From Mycolicibacterium arabiense (lineage in GTDB: Bacteria > Actinomycetota > Actinomycetes > Mycobacteriales > Mycobacteriaceae), in assembly GCF_010731815.2 (NCBI RefSeq), contig NZ_AP022593.1, positions 1,178,001-1,242,000 of the forward strand: a stretch of DNA of 64,000 nt, read 5' to 3'. The notes beneath the pieces were generated by a model, which saw nothing but the letters and a program-made list of their open reading frames with translations, did no database searches and was not told where the DNA came from. Shown in pieces: positions 52,932 to 61,560 of this stretch. The position numbers and the translations under genes were made by a program. The number at the start of each line of letters is the position of its first letter. Within the stretch, counting starts at the first letter, position 1.

Positions 52932-53606
52932 GTGCGTGTTGTGGTGATGGGGTGCGGCCGAGTGGGCGCATCGCTGGCCGACGGGCTCGCCCGGATCGGT
53001 CACGAGGTGGCCGTCATCGACCGGGACGGCACGGCGTTCCACCGCCTCTCCCCCGAGTTCCCCGGCGAACGCGTGCTCGGCATGGGCTTCGACCGCGACG
53101 TGCTGCTGCGGGCCGGGATCGAGGAGACAGGCGCGTTCGCTGCCGTGTCCTCGGGCGACAACTCCAACATCATCTCGGCGCGCGTCGCGCGCGAGACGTT
53201 CGGCGTGGAACGCGTCGTCGCGCGCATCTACGACGCCAAGCGTGCCGCGGTGTACGAACGGCTCGGCATCCCGACCGTGGCGACCGTGCCGTGGACGACC
53301 GACCGACTGCTCAACGTGCTGACCCGCGAGACCGAGACCACGAAGTGGCGCGACCCGTCGGGCAACGTGGGCGTCGCCGAACTGCCGCTGCACGAGGGCT
53401 GGGCAGGCCACCGGGTGACCGCGCTGGAGAACGCGACGCGAGGCCGGGTCGCGTTCATCATCCGCTTCGGCAGCGGGATGCTGCCCGAGGCCAAGACCGT
53501 CATCCAGGCCGGCGACCAGGTGTACCTGGCCGCGGTCTCCGGTCACATCGCCGAGGCCATGGCACTGTCCGCCCTGCCTCCCGCCGAAGACGTGGACGAC
53601 CAGTGA
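52932..53606 (+). CDS. ceoB: TrkA-type potassium uptake regulator CeoB
   Basis: A 224-residue RCK protein with a Rossmann NAD-binding domain (VVVMGCGRVGASLADGLARIGHEVAVIDRDG) and a C-terminal TrkA-C domain (about 140-215). It gates Trk/Ktr-type potassium channels in response to nucleotide. It is followed by ceoC 19 nt on. GTG 52932 has GGGAGG about 9 nt upstream. Equivalent of Rv2691. Confidence 0.93.
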   Translation: MRVVVMGCGRVGASLADGLARIGHEVAVIDRDGTAFHRLSPEFPGERVLGMGFDRDVLLRAGIEETGAFAAVSSGDNSNIISARVARETFGVERVVARIYDAKRAAVYERLGIPTVATVPWTTDRLLNVLTRETETTKWRDPSGNVGVAELPLHEGWAGHRVTALENATRGRVAFIIRFGSGMLPEAKTVIQAGDQVYLAAVSGHIAEAMALSALPPAEDVDDQ

Positions 53607-53625
53607 AGGGCCAGGTGAGCACCCA

Positions 53626-54285
53626 GTGAAGGTCGCCATCGCAGGAGCCGGCGCCGTCGGCCGATCCATCGCCCGCGAACTCGTCGAGAACCACACCGTC
53701 ACGCTGCTGGAACGCAATCCCGACCACCTCGACGTCGACGCCATCCCCGCCGCACAGTGGCGCCTCGGCGACGCGTGCGAGCTGAGCCTGCTCGAGTCCG
53801 TGGGACTGGAGGAGTTCGACGTCGTCATTGCCGCCACAGGCGACGACAAGGCGAACGTCGTGCTGAGCCTGCTGGCCAAGACTGAGTTCGCGGTGCCGCG
53901 CGTGGTGGCCCGCGTCAACGACCCCCGCAACGAGTGGTTGTTCGACGAGAACTGGGGCGTCGACGTCGCGGTGTCGACACCGCGCATGCTCGCGTCCCTG
54001 GTCGAGGAGGCGGTGTCCGTCGGCGACCTCGTGCGGCTGATGAGCTTCCGCAAGGGCCAGGCCAACCTGGTCGAGATCACGCTGCCCGACGACACCCCGT
54101 GGGGCGGCAAGGCCGTCAAGCGCCTCGACCTGCCCCGCGATGCGTCCCTGGTGACGATCCTGCGCGGCTCGCGGGTGATCGTGCCCGAGGACGACGAGCC
54201 ACTCGAAGGCGGCGACGAGTTGCTGTTCGTCGCCGTCGCCGAGGTCGAGGACCGGCTCCGCGAGCTGATCCTGCACTCGCCCTAG
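53626..54285 (+). CDS. ceoC: TrkA-type potassium uptake regulator CeoC
   Basis: A 219-residue RCK protein paired with CeoB, with KVAIAGAGAVGRSIARELVENHTVTLLERNPDHL as the Rossmann core and a TrkA-C domain at about 135-215. M. tuberculosis CeoB-CeoC (Rv2691-Rv2692) act together in potassium uptake and pH sensing. The last 4 nt overlap the convergent MFS gene. Confidence 0.93.
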   Translation: MKVAIAGAGAVGRSIARELVENHTVTLLERNPDHLDVDAIPAAQWRLGDACELSLLESVGLEEFDVVIAATGDDKANVVLSLLAKTEFAVPRVVARVNDPRNEWLFDENWGVDVAVSTPRMLASLVEEAVSVGDLVRLMSFRKGQANLVEITLPDDTPWGGKAVKRLDLPRDASLVTILRGSRVIVPEDDEPLEGGDELLFVAVAEVEDRLRELILHSP

Positions 54286-55742
54286 CGGCGCTCGCGCACC
54301 GTCGGTGCCGGAGGTGGCGTGGCCCGGTCGTGGCAGGGCGCGGTGGCCCCGGCCGTGACGGTCCGAAGCTCACCGACGCCGTTGCGGATGCCGACCGCCG
54401 ACACCACGCCCGCCACCGCGAAGAGGATCGCCACCGCCAGCGCGGCGTTGCGGAATCCCGCGAAGTCCATTGCGCCCGAGGCGCTTTCACCGCCGATGAT
54501 CACGCCCATGAACGCCACCGCGATCAGACCGGCGACGCGCGATACGGCGTTGTTCACCGCCGACCCGATCCCGCTCTGCTCCGGTTCCACGGCGGCAAGC
54601 ACCGCGGCGGTCAGCGGCGAGACGGTGACCGACAGCCCGACCCCGAACACCAGCAGGCCGGGCAGCATCTGCGTCCAGAAGTCGAACGGTTCGGACGCCG
54701 TGTACATCAGGAGAAAGCTCGCCGCGGCGAGCAGCGGACCGAGGCCCATGTAGAGCCGGGGGCCGTGCCTGCCCGCCAGCGCTCCGAACCGTGGGGCGAG
54801 GAAGAACGACAGCACGGGGATGGGCAGGGTGGCCAGGCCCGCCATCGACGCCGACATGCCGACCGTCTCCTGCAGGAAGATCGGCACGATCAGGGTCCCG
54901 AGCGACACCGCGGCATACAGGAACACCGTGGCGAGGTTGCCAACCGCGAAGTTGCGCACGGCGAACAGGCCCAGCGGCATCATCGGGTTGCGCGTACGGC
55001 TCTCCCACCAGGGGAATGCGGCCAGGCACGCGACGCCTGCGACCAGCGCCAAGTAGACCGCGGGGTGGGCGGGGCCGAGGCGCTGCCATTCGATGAGCGC
55101 GAACACCGTGGCCGCCAGACCGACCGCGGCCAGCGTCGCGCCCACCACGTCGATGCCCCGCCGGGCACCGGTGTGGGCGTCCTCGGCGGGCAGTCGGGTG
55201 GTCAGGTACAGCGTCACCGCCAGCGGGAGCAGGTTGATCCCGAACACCCAGCGCCAGTTCAACGCGTCGACCTGCAGGCCACCCAGTGGCGGGCCGACGA
55301 CGAACGCCGTGCCCGTCCACGCCGTCCAGGTGCCGATGGCCCTGGCCTGCGCGGCGCCGCTGAATCGGGCGTTGATCATCGCCAGCGAACTCGGTACCAG
55401 GAACGCGGCGCCGACGCCCTGCAGGCACCGCGCGGCGACCAGGATCCAACCGGTCGGCGCCACGGCACACAGCAGCGATGCGACGGCGAACACCGCCAGC
55501 CCGAGGCGCAGCACGCGCAGTCGGCCGTATTCGTCCGAGATGGCGCCGGCCACCAGGATGAGTGCGCCGAGGGCGAGCAGGTAGCCGTCGACGACCCACT
55601 GCTGGAGCGCCAGCCCGCCGCCCAGGTCCGTCGAGATGGCGGGCAGCGCGAGGTTGACCACCGACCCGTCGAGGAAAGCCACGAAGGACGCGAGCACCGC
55701 GACGGCGATCACCGACCGGTCGGCCGCAGCAGTCCGTGGCAT
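54282..55742 (-). CDS. MFS efflux transporter, DHA2-type
   Basis: A 486-residue transporter with about 14 hydrophobic segments, consistent with the 14-TMS DHA2 drug:H+ antiporter family. It has FLDGSVVNLALPAISTDLGGG (motif D1-like), ISDEYGRLRVLRLG (motif A) and GVGAAFLVPSSLAMI (motif C-like). Substrates may be drugs or dyes, unproven. In the recalled M. tuberculosis order, ceoC is followed directly by the DUF3159 gene, so this gene is an insertion at this position. It lies 10 nt upstream of the DUF3159 stop region on the same strand. Confidence 0.85.
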   Translation of the reverse strand: MPRTAAADRSVIAVAVLASFVAFLDGSVVNLALPAISTDLGGGLALQQWVVDGYLLALGALILVAGAISDEYGRLRVLRLGLAVFAVASLLCAVAPTGWILVAARCLQGVGAAFLVPSSLAMINARFSGAAQARAIGTWTAWTGTAFVVGPPLGGLQVDALNWRWVFGINLLPLAVTLYLTTRLPAEDAHTGARRGIDVVGATLAAVGLAATVFALIEWQRLGPAHPAVYLALVAGVACLAAFPWWESRTRNPMMPLGLFAVRNFAVGNLATVFLYAAVSLGTLIVPIFLQETVGMSASMAGLATLPIPVLSFFLAPRFGALAGRHGPRLYMGLGPLLAAASFLLMYTASEPFDFWTQMLPGLLVFGVGLSVTVSPLTAAVLAAVEPEQSGIGSAVNNAVSRVAGLIAVAFMGVIIGGESASGAMDFAGFRNAALAVAILFAVAGVVSAVGIRNGVGELRTVTAGATAPCHDRATPPPAPTVRERR

Positions 55743-55752
55743 CGAGCGTCCG

Positions 55753-56490
55753 TCAGTCGGTGTGCGTCGCCCTCGAGGGCTCCTGCGGGCTCGGTGCGGA
55801 CTCCGGCGCGTCAGGGTCCTCGGCGTGCTCGCGCAGCGCCCGCTGCGCGGTACGGATCGCGAAGTAGGTGACCAGTGCGGCCACCGCCGTCAGCGGCCAC
55901 CCCATCGCGATGCGGGCGACGCCGAGCAGACCGGTCTGATCCTCGTCGTAGAGGTGGTTCTGCACGATGAAGCGGGCGGCGAACACACCGGCCCAGAACA
56001 GCGTCGCGACGTCGAAGGCCAGCACCGCCCTGCGCACGCGCCGCCAGGCGCGGTCACGCCCGTTGGCCCAGCCCCACACGTAGCCGACCAGCGGCCTGCG
56101 GATCACCACCGACAGCGTGAACAACCCCGCGTACACCAGCGATGACCAGATGCCGAGGAGGAAGTAGCCCTTCGACTCGCCGACGACGTAGGCCACAAGT
56201 GCGCTGACCCCGACGGCGAAGAACCCGGACACCGCCGGTTGCAGCGACTCGTGCCGGATCAGCCGCCAGACGAGGATGAGCGTGGCAACTCCGAGAGCGG
56301 CGTAGATCGCGGGCATCAGACCGAACAGCGACGACACCGGCACGAAGACCAGCACGGGCAGCGAGGAGTAGATGAGCCCGCTGATGCCGCCCATCTGCTC
56401 CAGGACGGCTTGCGCGCTCAGTTTCGATTCGTGCTGGTCCGGCTCGTCGGCCGCGTTCGCGTCGTCGATTCCCTTGTCGGGGTCCGTCAC
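55753..56490 (-). CDS. DUF3159 membrane protein (Rv2693c-like)
   Basis: A 245-residue actinobacterial DUF3159 protein. About six hydrophobic segments (GLIYSSLPVLVFVPVSSLFG, LGVATLILVWRLI, AVSGFFAVGVSALVAYVV, and others) are present, together with the conserved WGWANGRDRAWRRVRR and AARFIVQNHLY. The function is unknown. GTG 56490 overlaps the stop of the OB-fold gene by 4 nt (GTGA), which fixes the start. Confidence 0.87.
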   Translation of the reverse strand: MTDPDKGIDDANAADEPDQHESKLSAQAVLEQMGGISGLIYSSLPVLVFVPVSSLFGLMPAIYAALGVATLILVWRLIRHESLQPAVSGFFAVGVSALVAYVVGESKGYFLLGIWSSLVYAGLFTLSVVIRRPLVGYVWGWANGRDRAWRRVRRAVLAFDVATLFWAGVFAARFIVQNHLYDEDQTGLLGVARIAMGWPLTAVAALVTYFAIRTAQRALREHAEDPDAPESAPSPQEPSRATHTD

Positions 56491-56858
56491 TTCTGGATCT
56501 CGTAGTGCGGGTTGTAGATCGCCTTGCTGCCGTTCTCCAGCGTGCCGAGGCGACCGTGCACCCGTAGGGTGCGCCCGGAGTCGATGCCGGGGATGCGGCG
56601 CTGTCCGAGCCACACCAGCATGACCGAGTCGGTGCCGTCGAACAGCTCGGCACGGACGCCGCCCGCGCAGCCCTTGGACGCCGTCTCGACGCACCGCAGG
56701 GTGCCGACCATCGTCACTTCCTGACCGCGACGACAGTCGATCGCCTTCTGGGCGCCGGTGCAGTCGGCCTCGTCCGTGAGTTCGTCGACGTCGAGTCGTT
56801 CAGGGTCCTCCGTCAGCCGACGGGTGAGCCGACGCAGATAACCTTCGGCCGTGGCCAT
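56487..56858 (-). CDS. OB-fold nucleic-acid-binding protein (Rv2694c-like)
   Basis: A 123-residue protein with an OB-fold (about 48-120: EVTMVGTLRCVET, VRAELFDGTDSVMLVWLGQRRIPGIDSGRTLRVHGRLG). The fold suggests binding of nucleic acids; the sequence recalls RecG-wedge/tRNA anticodon-type OB folds. ATG 56858 has GGAGAG 3 nt upstream. It is the first gene of the OB-fold/DUF3159 pair. Confidence 0.88.
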   Translation of the reverse strand: MATAEGYLRRLTRRLTEDPERLDVDELTDEADCTGAQKAIDCRRGQEVTMVGTLRCVETASKGCAGGVRAELFDGTDSVMLVWLGQRRIPGIDSGRTLRVHGRLGTLENGSKAIYNPHYEIQK

Positions 56859-56998
56859 GGTCTCTCCTGACCGCTGTGGCGAATCCACCGTGGATTCTCC
56901 CTAACCAACGCCACGGTAGACCTCTTGGTTCCGATGCGCCACGTCGTCCCCGGGCGTTGCGGACACGCCGATTCGGCCGCGCACGGCACCATCGAACG

Positions 56999-57700
56999 AT
57001 GGCCCTGAACCTGCACGGTGTGACCGCAGTCCTGCTGCCGGGCACCGGCTCCGACGACGACTACGTGCACCGTGTGTTCTCCCCCACACTGCACGGGTTG
57101 GGCGTGTCGGTCGTGACGCCGCCACCCCGGCCGGATCGGCTCCTCGACGGGTACGTCGACGACCTCGACGAGGCGGCCCGCAGCGGTCCGATCCTGGTCG
57201 GCGGGGTGTCGATCGGGGCTGCGGTCGCCGTCGCGTGGGCGCTGCGGCATCCCGCTTCGACGCTCGGCGTGCTGGCGGCGCTGCCGGCGTGGACCGGCTC
57301 GCCAGAGGGCGCACCCGCAGCGCTCACCGCCCGGCACACCGCGGAACTGCTGCTGCGCGACGGCCTGGGCGCCACGATCGCCGGCATGCGGGAATCGAGC
57401 CCGGCCTGGCTTGCCGCGGAACTGACCCGTTCGTGGGCCGGACAGTGGCCGGGCCTGCCCGACGCGATGCTCGCGGCCGCGGCGTTCGTCGCGCCGACGA
57501 GCGTCGAACTGGAGGCGCTGGCCGTGCCGATGGGCGTGGCCGCCGCGACCGACGATGCCGTGCACCCGGTCGAGGTGGCACTGGAATGGGTGTCGGCGGC
57601 GCCGCGCTCGGCGCTGCGCACCGTCACGTTGGACGCGATGGGCGCCGACCCGACCGTCCTCGGCGACGCGTGCGTGACCGCACTGCTCGACGCGAGCTAG
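56999..57700 (+). CDS. Alpha/beta hydrolase (Rv2695-like)
   Basis: A 233-residue alpha/beta-hydrolase with VLLPGTGSDDDYVHRVFSPTLHGLGVSVVTPPP at the N-terminus and the nucleophile elbow VGGVSIGAAVAVAWAL (Ser in GVSIG). The His and acidic residue appear near DDAVHPVEVAL. The substrate is unknown. The length matches Rv2695. It overlaps the convergent DUF3710 gene by 4 nt. Confidence 0.82.
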   Translation: MALNLHGVTAVLLPGTGSDDDYVHRVFSPTLHGLGVSVVTPPPRPDRLLDGYVDDLDEAARSGPILVGGVSIGAAVAVAWALRHPASTLGVLAALPAWTGSPEGAPAALTARHTAELLLRDGLGATIAGMRESSPAWLAAELTRSWAGQWPGLPDAMLAAAAFVAPTSVELEALAVPMGVAAATDDAVHPVEVALEWVSAAPRSALRTVTLDAMGADPTVLGDACVTALLDAS

Positions 57701-58476
57701 CCGCCGGTGATCGTGCGCAGTTGCTGCATGGCCGACCCCTGCTCGCTGCGGCGAGCCACGGGTGCGGACGTCTCGGGAGCCTGCGGCGCCTGGGGTGCGG
57801 TCTGCTGCTGCGCCTGATCGGCCACCATCTGCTGGGCGCGGGCGCGCAGCCGTTCCACCAGCGACTCCGACAGCTGCAGCGGCAGCATGGCGCGTACCGG
57901 CTGCGGCGTGTCACCACGACGAATGACCGTGTCGGCCAGCGCCTTTCGCGTCTCGGCCGCGATGGCGTCGGCGAGCTGGGGTGGCCCGATCGCCGCGCCG
58001 CGGACCATCCACCGGTAGCCGTCGATGCCGATGAACCGCATCACGACCGGCTCCGGACCGTTGGTCACCACACCGACGACCTCGCGGCCCCACGGCCCGT
58101 CCACGATGCTCACCTGGGCGTTGTCGTTGCGCAACGAGTCGGCGATCTCGGTGACGACCTCGCGCCACAGCCCGCCGGTCTTCGGAGCCGCCCACGCGGT
58201 GATGTTGTACCGGCCGTTCGGCGTCACCATCCACACCGCGGACGGCACGCCCTGCTGGTTGACCTCGAAGACGAGTTCGGCGGTCTCGTTCTCCGGCAGC
58301 AGGACCGAACCGAGATCGTGCCGCCCCACCACCGCCACGGCCGGGTCGTCGAAGTCCCCGATGTCGAACGGACCCTCGAGGTCGTCGGCGTCGTCCTGCT
58401 GCGGCGGATCGGCGACCTCCGGTGTACGACCAGCGTCGTCCTCGTCCTTAACGCCCTTGCGCCTACCCAGTGCCAT
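57697..58476 (-). CDS. DUF3710 protein (Rv2696c-like)
   Basis: A 259-residue DUF3710 protein. Key stretches are GPFDIGDFDDPAVAVVGRHDLGSVLLPENETAELVFEV, GVPSAVWMVTPNGRYNITAWAAPKTGGLWREV, GPWGREVVG and FIGIDGYRWMVRG. The function is not known. The start ATG overlaps the dut stop by one nucleotide (TAATG), so it is co-translated with dut, as in M. tuberculosis. Confidence 0.88.
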   Translation of the reverse strand: MALGRRKGVKDEDDAGRTPEVADPPQQDDADDLEGPFDIGDFDDPAVAVVGRHDLGSVLLPENETAELVFEVNQQGVPSAVWMVTPNGRYNITAWAAPKTGGLWREVVTEIADSLRNDNAQVSIVDGPWGREVVGVVTNGPEPVVMRFIGIDGYRWMVRGAAIGPPQLADAIAAETRKALADTVIRRGDTPQPVRAMLPLQLSESLVERLRARAQQMVADQAQQQTAPQAPQAPETSAPVARRSEQGSAMQQLRTITGG

Positions 58477-58940
58477 TACAAACTCTCGTGTCCGCCGGAG
58501 GAACCGTGGCCGCCTGCGCCACGGGTGGTGTGTGCCAAGCCTGCCTCGTCGAACGAGGCAACCTCGACCAGTTCGGGAAGTTCGACCCGCTGAACCAACA
58601 ACTGCGCGATCCGATCTCCACGCTTGATCGCGATCGGCTGGCTCGGGTCGAGGTTGATGAGCGAGACCTTGATCTCGCCGCGGTATCCGGCGTCGATCGT
58701 GCCGGGACTGTTGACGATCGACAGGCCCACCCGGTTCGCCAGACCGGACCGCGGGTGGACGAGACCGACCATCCCGTGCGGGATCGCGACTGCAACACCG
58801 GTGGCCACGAGCGCGCGCTCGCCGGGCGGCAGGAGGACGTCGACCGCGCTGTACAGGTCGACCCCCGCATCGCCGTCGTGGGCGCGTGCGGGCATGGGCA
58901 ACTCACGATCGAGCCGCACGACCGGCAGAGAGGAGGACAC
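58476..58940 (-). CDS. dut: dUTP diphosphatase
   Basis: A 154-residue trimeric dUTPase, which cleaves dUTP to dUMP and keeps uracil out of DNA. All five family motifs are present: [32 protein letters not shown] and the C-terminal [15 protein letters not shown] 58940 gives the same length as the M. tuberculosis enzyme. It diverges from the DUF3093 gene with only 25 nt between starts, so the two promoters must overlap each other or the genes. Confidence 0.95.
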   Translation of the reverse strand: MSSSLPVVRLDRELPMPARAHDGDAGVDLYSAVDVLLPPGERALVATGVAVAIPHGMVGLVHPRSGLANRVGLSIVNSPGTIDAGYRGEIKVSLINLDPSQPIAIKRGDRIAQLLVQRVELPELVEVASFDEAGLAHTTRGAGGHGSSGGHESL

Positions 58941-58965
58941 GTTGCACGAGATTACTCTTGGCTTC

Positions 58966-59448
58966 GTGTCCGACACGCGTGCGACCGCCCAATCCGTGCG
59001 CTACCGCGAGCGCTTGCGGGTGCCGTGGTGGTGGTGGCTGCCCGGACTCGGGCTGGCGGCGCTGCTGGCGTTCGAGATCAACCTCGGCATCGAGGCCGTC
59101 CCGATGTGGGCGGCGTTCGCAGTGCTCGGTCTGGTCGCCGCGGCGACGCTGACCTGGCTGGGCCGCGTCGACGTGCGCGTCGTGGAGGGCAGCGCGAGCG
59201 GCGTCGCGGAGTTGTGGGTCGGTGACGCGCACCTCCCGGTGAGCGTGATCGCCCGCAGCGCCGAGGTTCCCAAGACCGCGAAGTCCGCCGCGCTCGGTCG
59301 ACAACTCGACCCCGCGGCGTTCGTGGTGCACCGGCCGTGGATAGGGCCGATGGTGCTGGTCGTACTCGACGATGCGGACGATCCCACGCCGTACTGGCTG
59401 ATCAGCTCCCGGCGTCCGGAACTTCTGCTGGCGGCACTGACCGCCTGA
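58966..59448 (+). CDS. DUF3093 membrane protein (Rv2698-like)
   Basis: A 160-residue protein with two hydrophobic segments near the N-terminus ([21 protein letters not shown] and [20 protein letters not shown]) and a soluble C-terminal part with [37 protein letters not shown]. Function unknown. GTG 58966 is chosen to match the recalled Rv2698 start; TTG 58942 is also in frame. Confidence 0.86.
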   Translation: MSDTRATAQSVRYRERLRVPWWWWLPGLGLAALLAFEINLGIEAVPMWAAFAVLGLVAAATLTWLGRVDVRVVEGSASGVAELWVGDAHLPVSVIARSAEVPKTAKSAALGRQLDPAAFVVHRPWIGPMVLVVLDDADDPTPYWLISSRRPELLLAALTA

Positions 59449-59459
59449 CACTGCGCCGT

Positions 59460-59762
59460 TCAGGCAGCGCAGTCGGTGCAGATCAGCTGCCCGTTCTTCT
59501 CACTTGCCAGACGGCTGCGGTGATGCACGAGGAAGCAGCTGGAGCACGTGAATTCGTCGGCCTGCTTGGGGACGACGCGTACCGACAGCTCCTCGCCCGA
59601 CAAGTCAGCGCCGGGCAATTCGAACGACTCGGCGGTCTCCACCTCGTCGACGTCCACTGCTGCGGACTGTGCTTCGTTGCGCCGGGCCTTCAATTCCTCG
59701 AGCGAATCCTCCGAGACGTCATCGGTCTCGGTGCGCCGTGGGGCGTCATAGTCGGTAGCCAT
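59460..59762 (-). CDS. DUF4193 zinc-ribbon protein (Rv2699c-like)
   Basis: A 100-residue acidic protein of family DUF4193. It has the start MATDYDAPRRTETDDVSEDSLEELKARRNEAQS and a C-terminal zinc ribbon: CSSCFLVHHRSRLA, then CTDC. Conserved in actinobacteria; the function is unknown, although the ribbon and acidic tail suggest a role in transcription or translation. It lies between DUF3093 (convergent) and cei (divergent). Confidence 0.9.
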   Translation of the reverse strand: MATDYDAPRRTETDDVSEDSLEELKARRNEAQSAAVDVDEVETAESFELPGADLSGEELSVRVVPKQADEFTCSSCFLVHHRSRLASEKNGQLICTDCAA

Positions 59763-59927
59763 TTACCTCATTCCCCTACGTACTGTTGCGACAGAGCTTT
59801 GTACCAGCGCAGAACGCTTCCGCCAAATGATTCGTGCCCGGAGGCCGTTCGGATTGGATGTGATTTGCATCACAGTGCCGGTGCGCGAGTGGCGACCGGC
59901 GGGTTGACGAGCCTCTAAGGTGCAGGG

Positions 59928-60581
59928 GTGGTCGCGTACATCACCCCAGGAACGGCTTTCGACAAGCACGGCAGGCCGTTCCGTCGGCGCAACTACGTGC
60001 CCGGTCTGGCCATGCTCGCGGTGCTCGCCGTGGTGGCCCTCGTCGTCTGGTTGATCGCGTTCAACCGGCCGTCGGAAGTGCAGCAGGCGCTGGCGTGCAA
60101 CGCCCCGCCTCCCGGCACCGGCGCCGCCGATCAGCCCACCCTTGGCGAACGCGTTCCGGTCTCCGACATGTCCGACGTCGTGCCCGCGAAGCTCGTCGAC
60201 ACCAAGATCAACGTCCTGAACGCCAGCGGCCAGGGCGGGCAGGCCGCCGAGGTCGCCGGAGCCCTGCGCGATCTCGGCTTCGCCCAGCCGAACGCGGCCA
60301 ACGACCCCGTCTACGCCGAGGTCCGCCTCGCATGCCAGGGACAGATCCGGTTCGGGCCTGCCGGGCGCGCTGCCGCGGCGGCGGTCTGGCTGGTGGCTCC
60401 CTGCACCGAGCTGTACCAGGATCAGCGTGGCGACGACACCGTCGACTTCGCGATCGGCACGGAGTACACCGAACTCAGCCACAACGACGACACCGACGCG
60501 ATGCTCGAGAGCCTGCGCCCGGACGCCACGCAGCCACCGGATCCGGCGCTGCTGAGCAAGATCCACGGCGCGGCCTGCTGA
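59928..60581 (+). CDS. cei: Envelope integrity protein Cei
   Basis: A 217-residue protein with a short N-terminal cytosolic part, one membrane helix (about 25-48, YVPGLAMLAVLAVVALVVWLIAF) and an extracytoplasmic LytR_C-type domain (about 85-190, KINVLNASGQGGQAAEVAGALRDLGF). Cei (Rv2700) is needed for cell-envelope integrity and virulence in M. tuberculosis. Its domain resembles those of LCP proteins. GTG 59928. It is convergent with suhB, 18 nt away. Confidence 0.9.
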   Translation: MVAYITPGTAFDKHGRPFRRRNYVPGLAMLAVLAVVALVVWLIAFNRPSEVQQALACNAPPPGTGAADQPTLGERVPVSDMSDVVPAKLVDTKINVLNASGQGGQAAEVAGALRDLGFAQPNAANDPVYAEVRLACQGQIRFGPAGRAAAAAVWLVAPCTELYQDQRGDDTVDFAIGTEYTELSHNDDTDAMLESLRPDATQPPDPALLSKIHGAAC

Positions 60582-60599
60582 CCGCGCCCGCGGCGACGG

Positions 60600-61445
60600 T
60601 CAGCGCACCGGCGCACCCGCGGTCCGCAACGCCTCCGACAGCCGACCCGCGATGCCCGGTGCCGCCGCGACGATGAATTCGTCGTCGCCACCGACCTCGG
60701 GCAGGTCGAGCACCGCGCCGGCCTCGGCCGCCACCAGCGCGCCCGCCGCCCAGTCCCACACGTGCACGCCGTCCTCGTAGTAACCGTCGAGACGACCCGC
60801 CGCGACCATGCACAGGTCCAGCGCGCACGACCCGATCCGCCGCACGTCGCGCACGACGGTCACCAACCGCGTCAGCACCCGCGCCTGCTCCTCGCGCCGG
60901 TCCTCGTCGTAGGCGAAGCCGGTGCCGACCAGCGCCAGGGACAGGTCGTCGACGGCCGTACACCGCAGGACCGTCGTGACCCCGTCGCGGCGCACCCGGG
61001 CGCCATGACCGCGCGCGGCGGAGAACACCTCGCCCGTCGCGACGTTGGCGACCGCGCCGGCCACCGACACGCCGTCGATCTGGACGCCGACCGAGACGGC
61101 GTAGGACTCGATGCCGTAGAGGAAGTTGACCGTGCCGTCGATCGGGTCGAGCACCCACACCGGACGGCCCGGCTCGCCGATCGCCGAGCCGCCCTCCTCC
61201 TCGCCGAGCACCGCGTCCCCCGGCCGCACCACGTCCAGCCGCTCGCGCAGCAGCCGCTCGGTCTCGGTGTCGACGATCGTCACCGGGTCGGTGGGCGTCG
61301 ACTTCGATCGCACCGCCGAACCGCTCGCGGTGGCATCGTCGCCGAACACCTCGAGGCGCCGACGACGCACGTAGTCCGCGGCTTCGGTGGCGAGGTCTTC
61401 GGCGACTGTGCGCAGGGCGATCGGGTCGAGGTCGTTGTCGGTCAC
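60600..61445 (-). CDS. suhB: Inositol-1-monophosphatase family protein SuhB
   Basis: A 281-residue Mg-dependent phosphatase. Metal ligands are in TDPVTIVDTETE, LGEEEGGSA and LDPIDGTVNFLYG, and the C-terminal motif is VWDWAAGALV. It may make inositol from inositol phosphate for phosphatidylinositol and mycothiol synthesis. The start is uncertain: GTG 61445 (TDNDLDP) matches the recalled SuhB start, and the frame extends upstream without a good site. It is divergent from ppgK, 115 nt away. Confidence 0.9.
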   Translation of the reverse strand: MTDNDLDPIALRTVAEDLATEAADYVRRRRLEVFGDDATASGSAVRSKSTPTDPVTIVDTETERLLRERLDVVRPGDAVLGEEEGGSAIGEPGRPVWVLDPIDGTVNFLYGIESYAVSVGVQIDGVSVAGAVANVATGEVFSAARGHGARVRRDGVTTVLRCTAVDDLSLALVGTGFAYDEDRREEQARVLTRLVTVVRDVRRIGSCALDLCMVAAGRLDGYYEDGVHVWDWAAGALVAAEAGAVLDLPEVGGDDEFIVAAAPGIAGRLSEALRTAGAPVR

Positions 61446-61560
61446 CCACACATCGCAGCACAAAACCGGATCTGCTTGCGCAGCAGCCCGACATGCGAAT
61501 TGCCCACCCACTAGTGTTGTGGTTCGCGTCTCACCGCCGACCTCTCGAAGAGGAGTGCTC

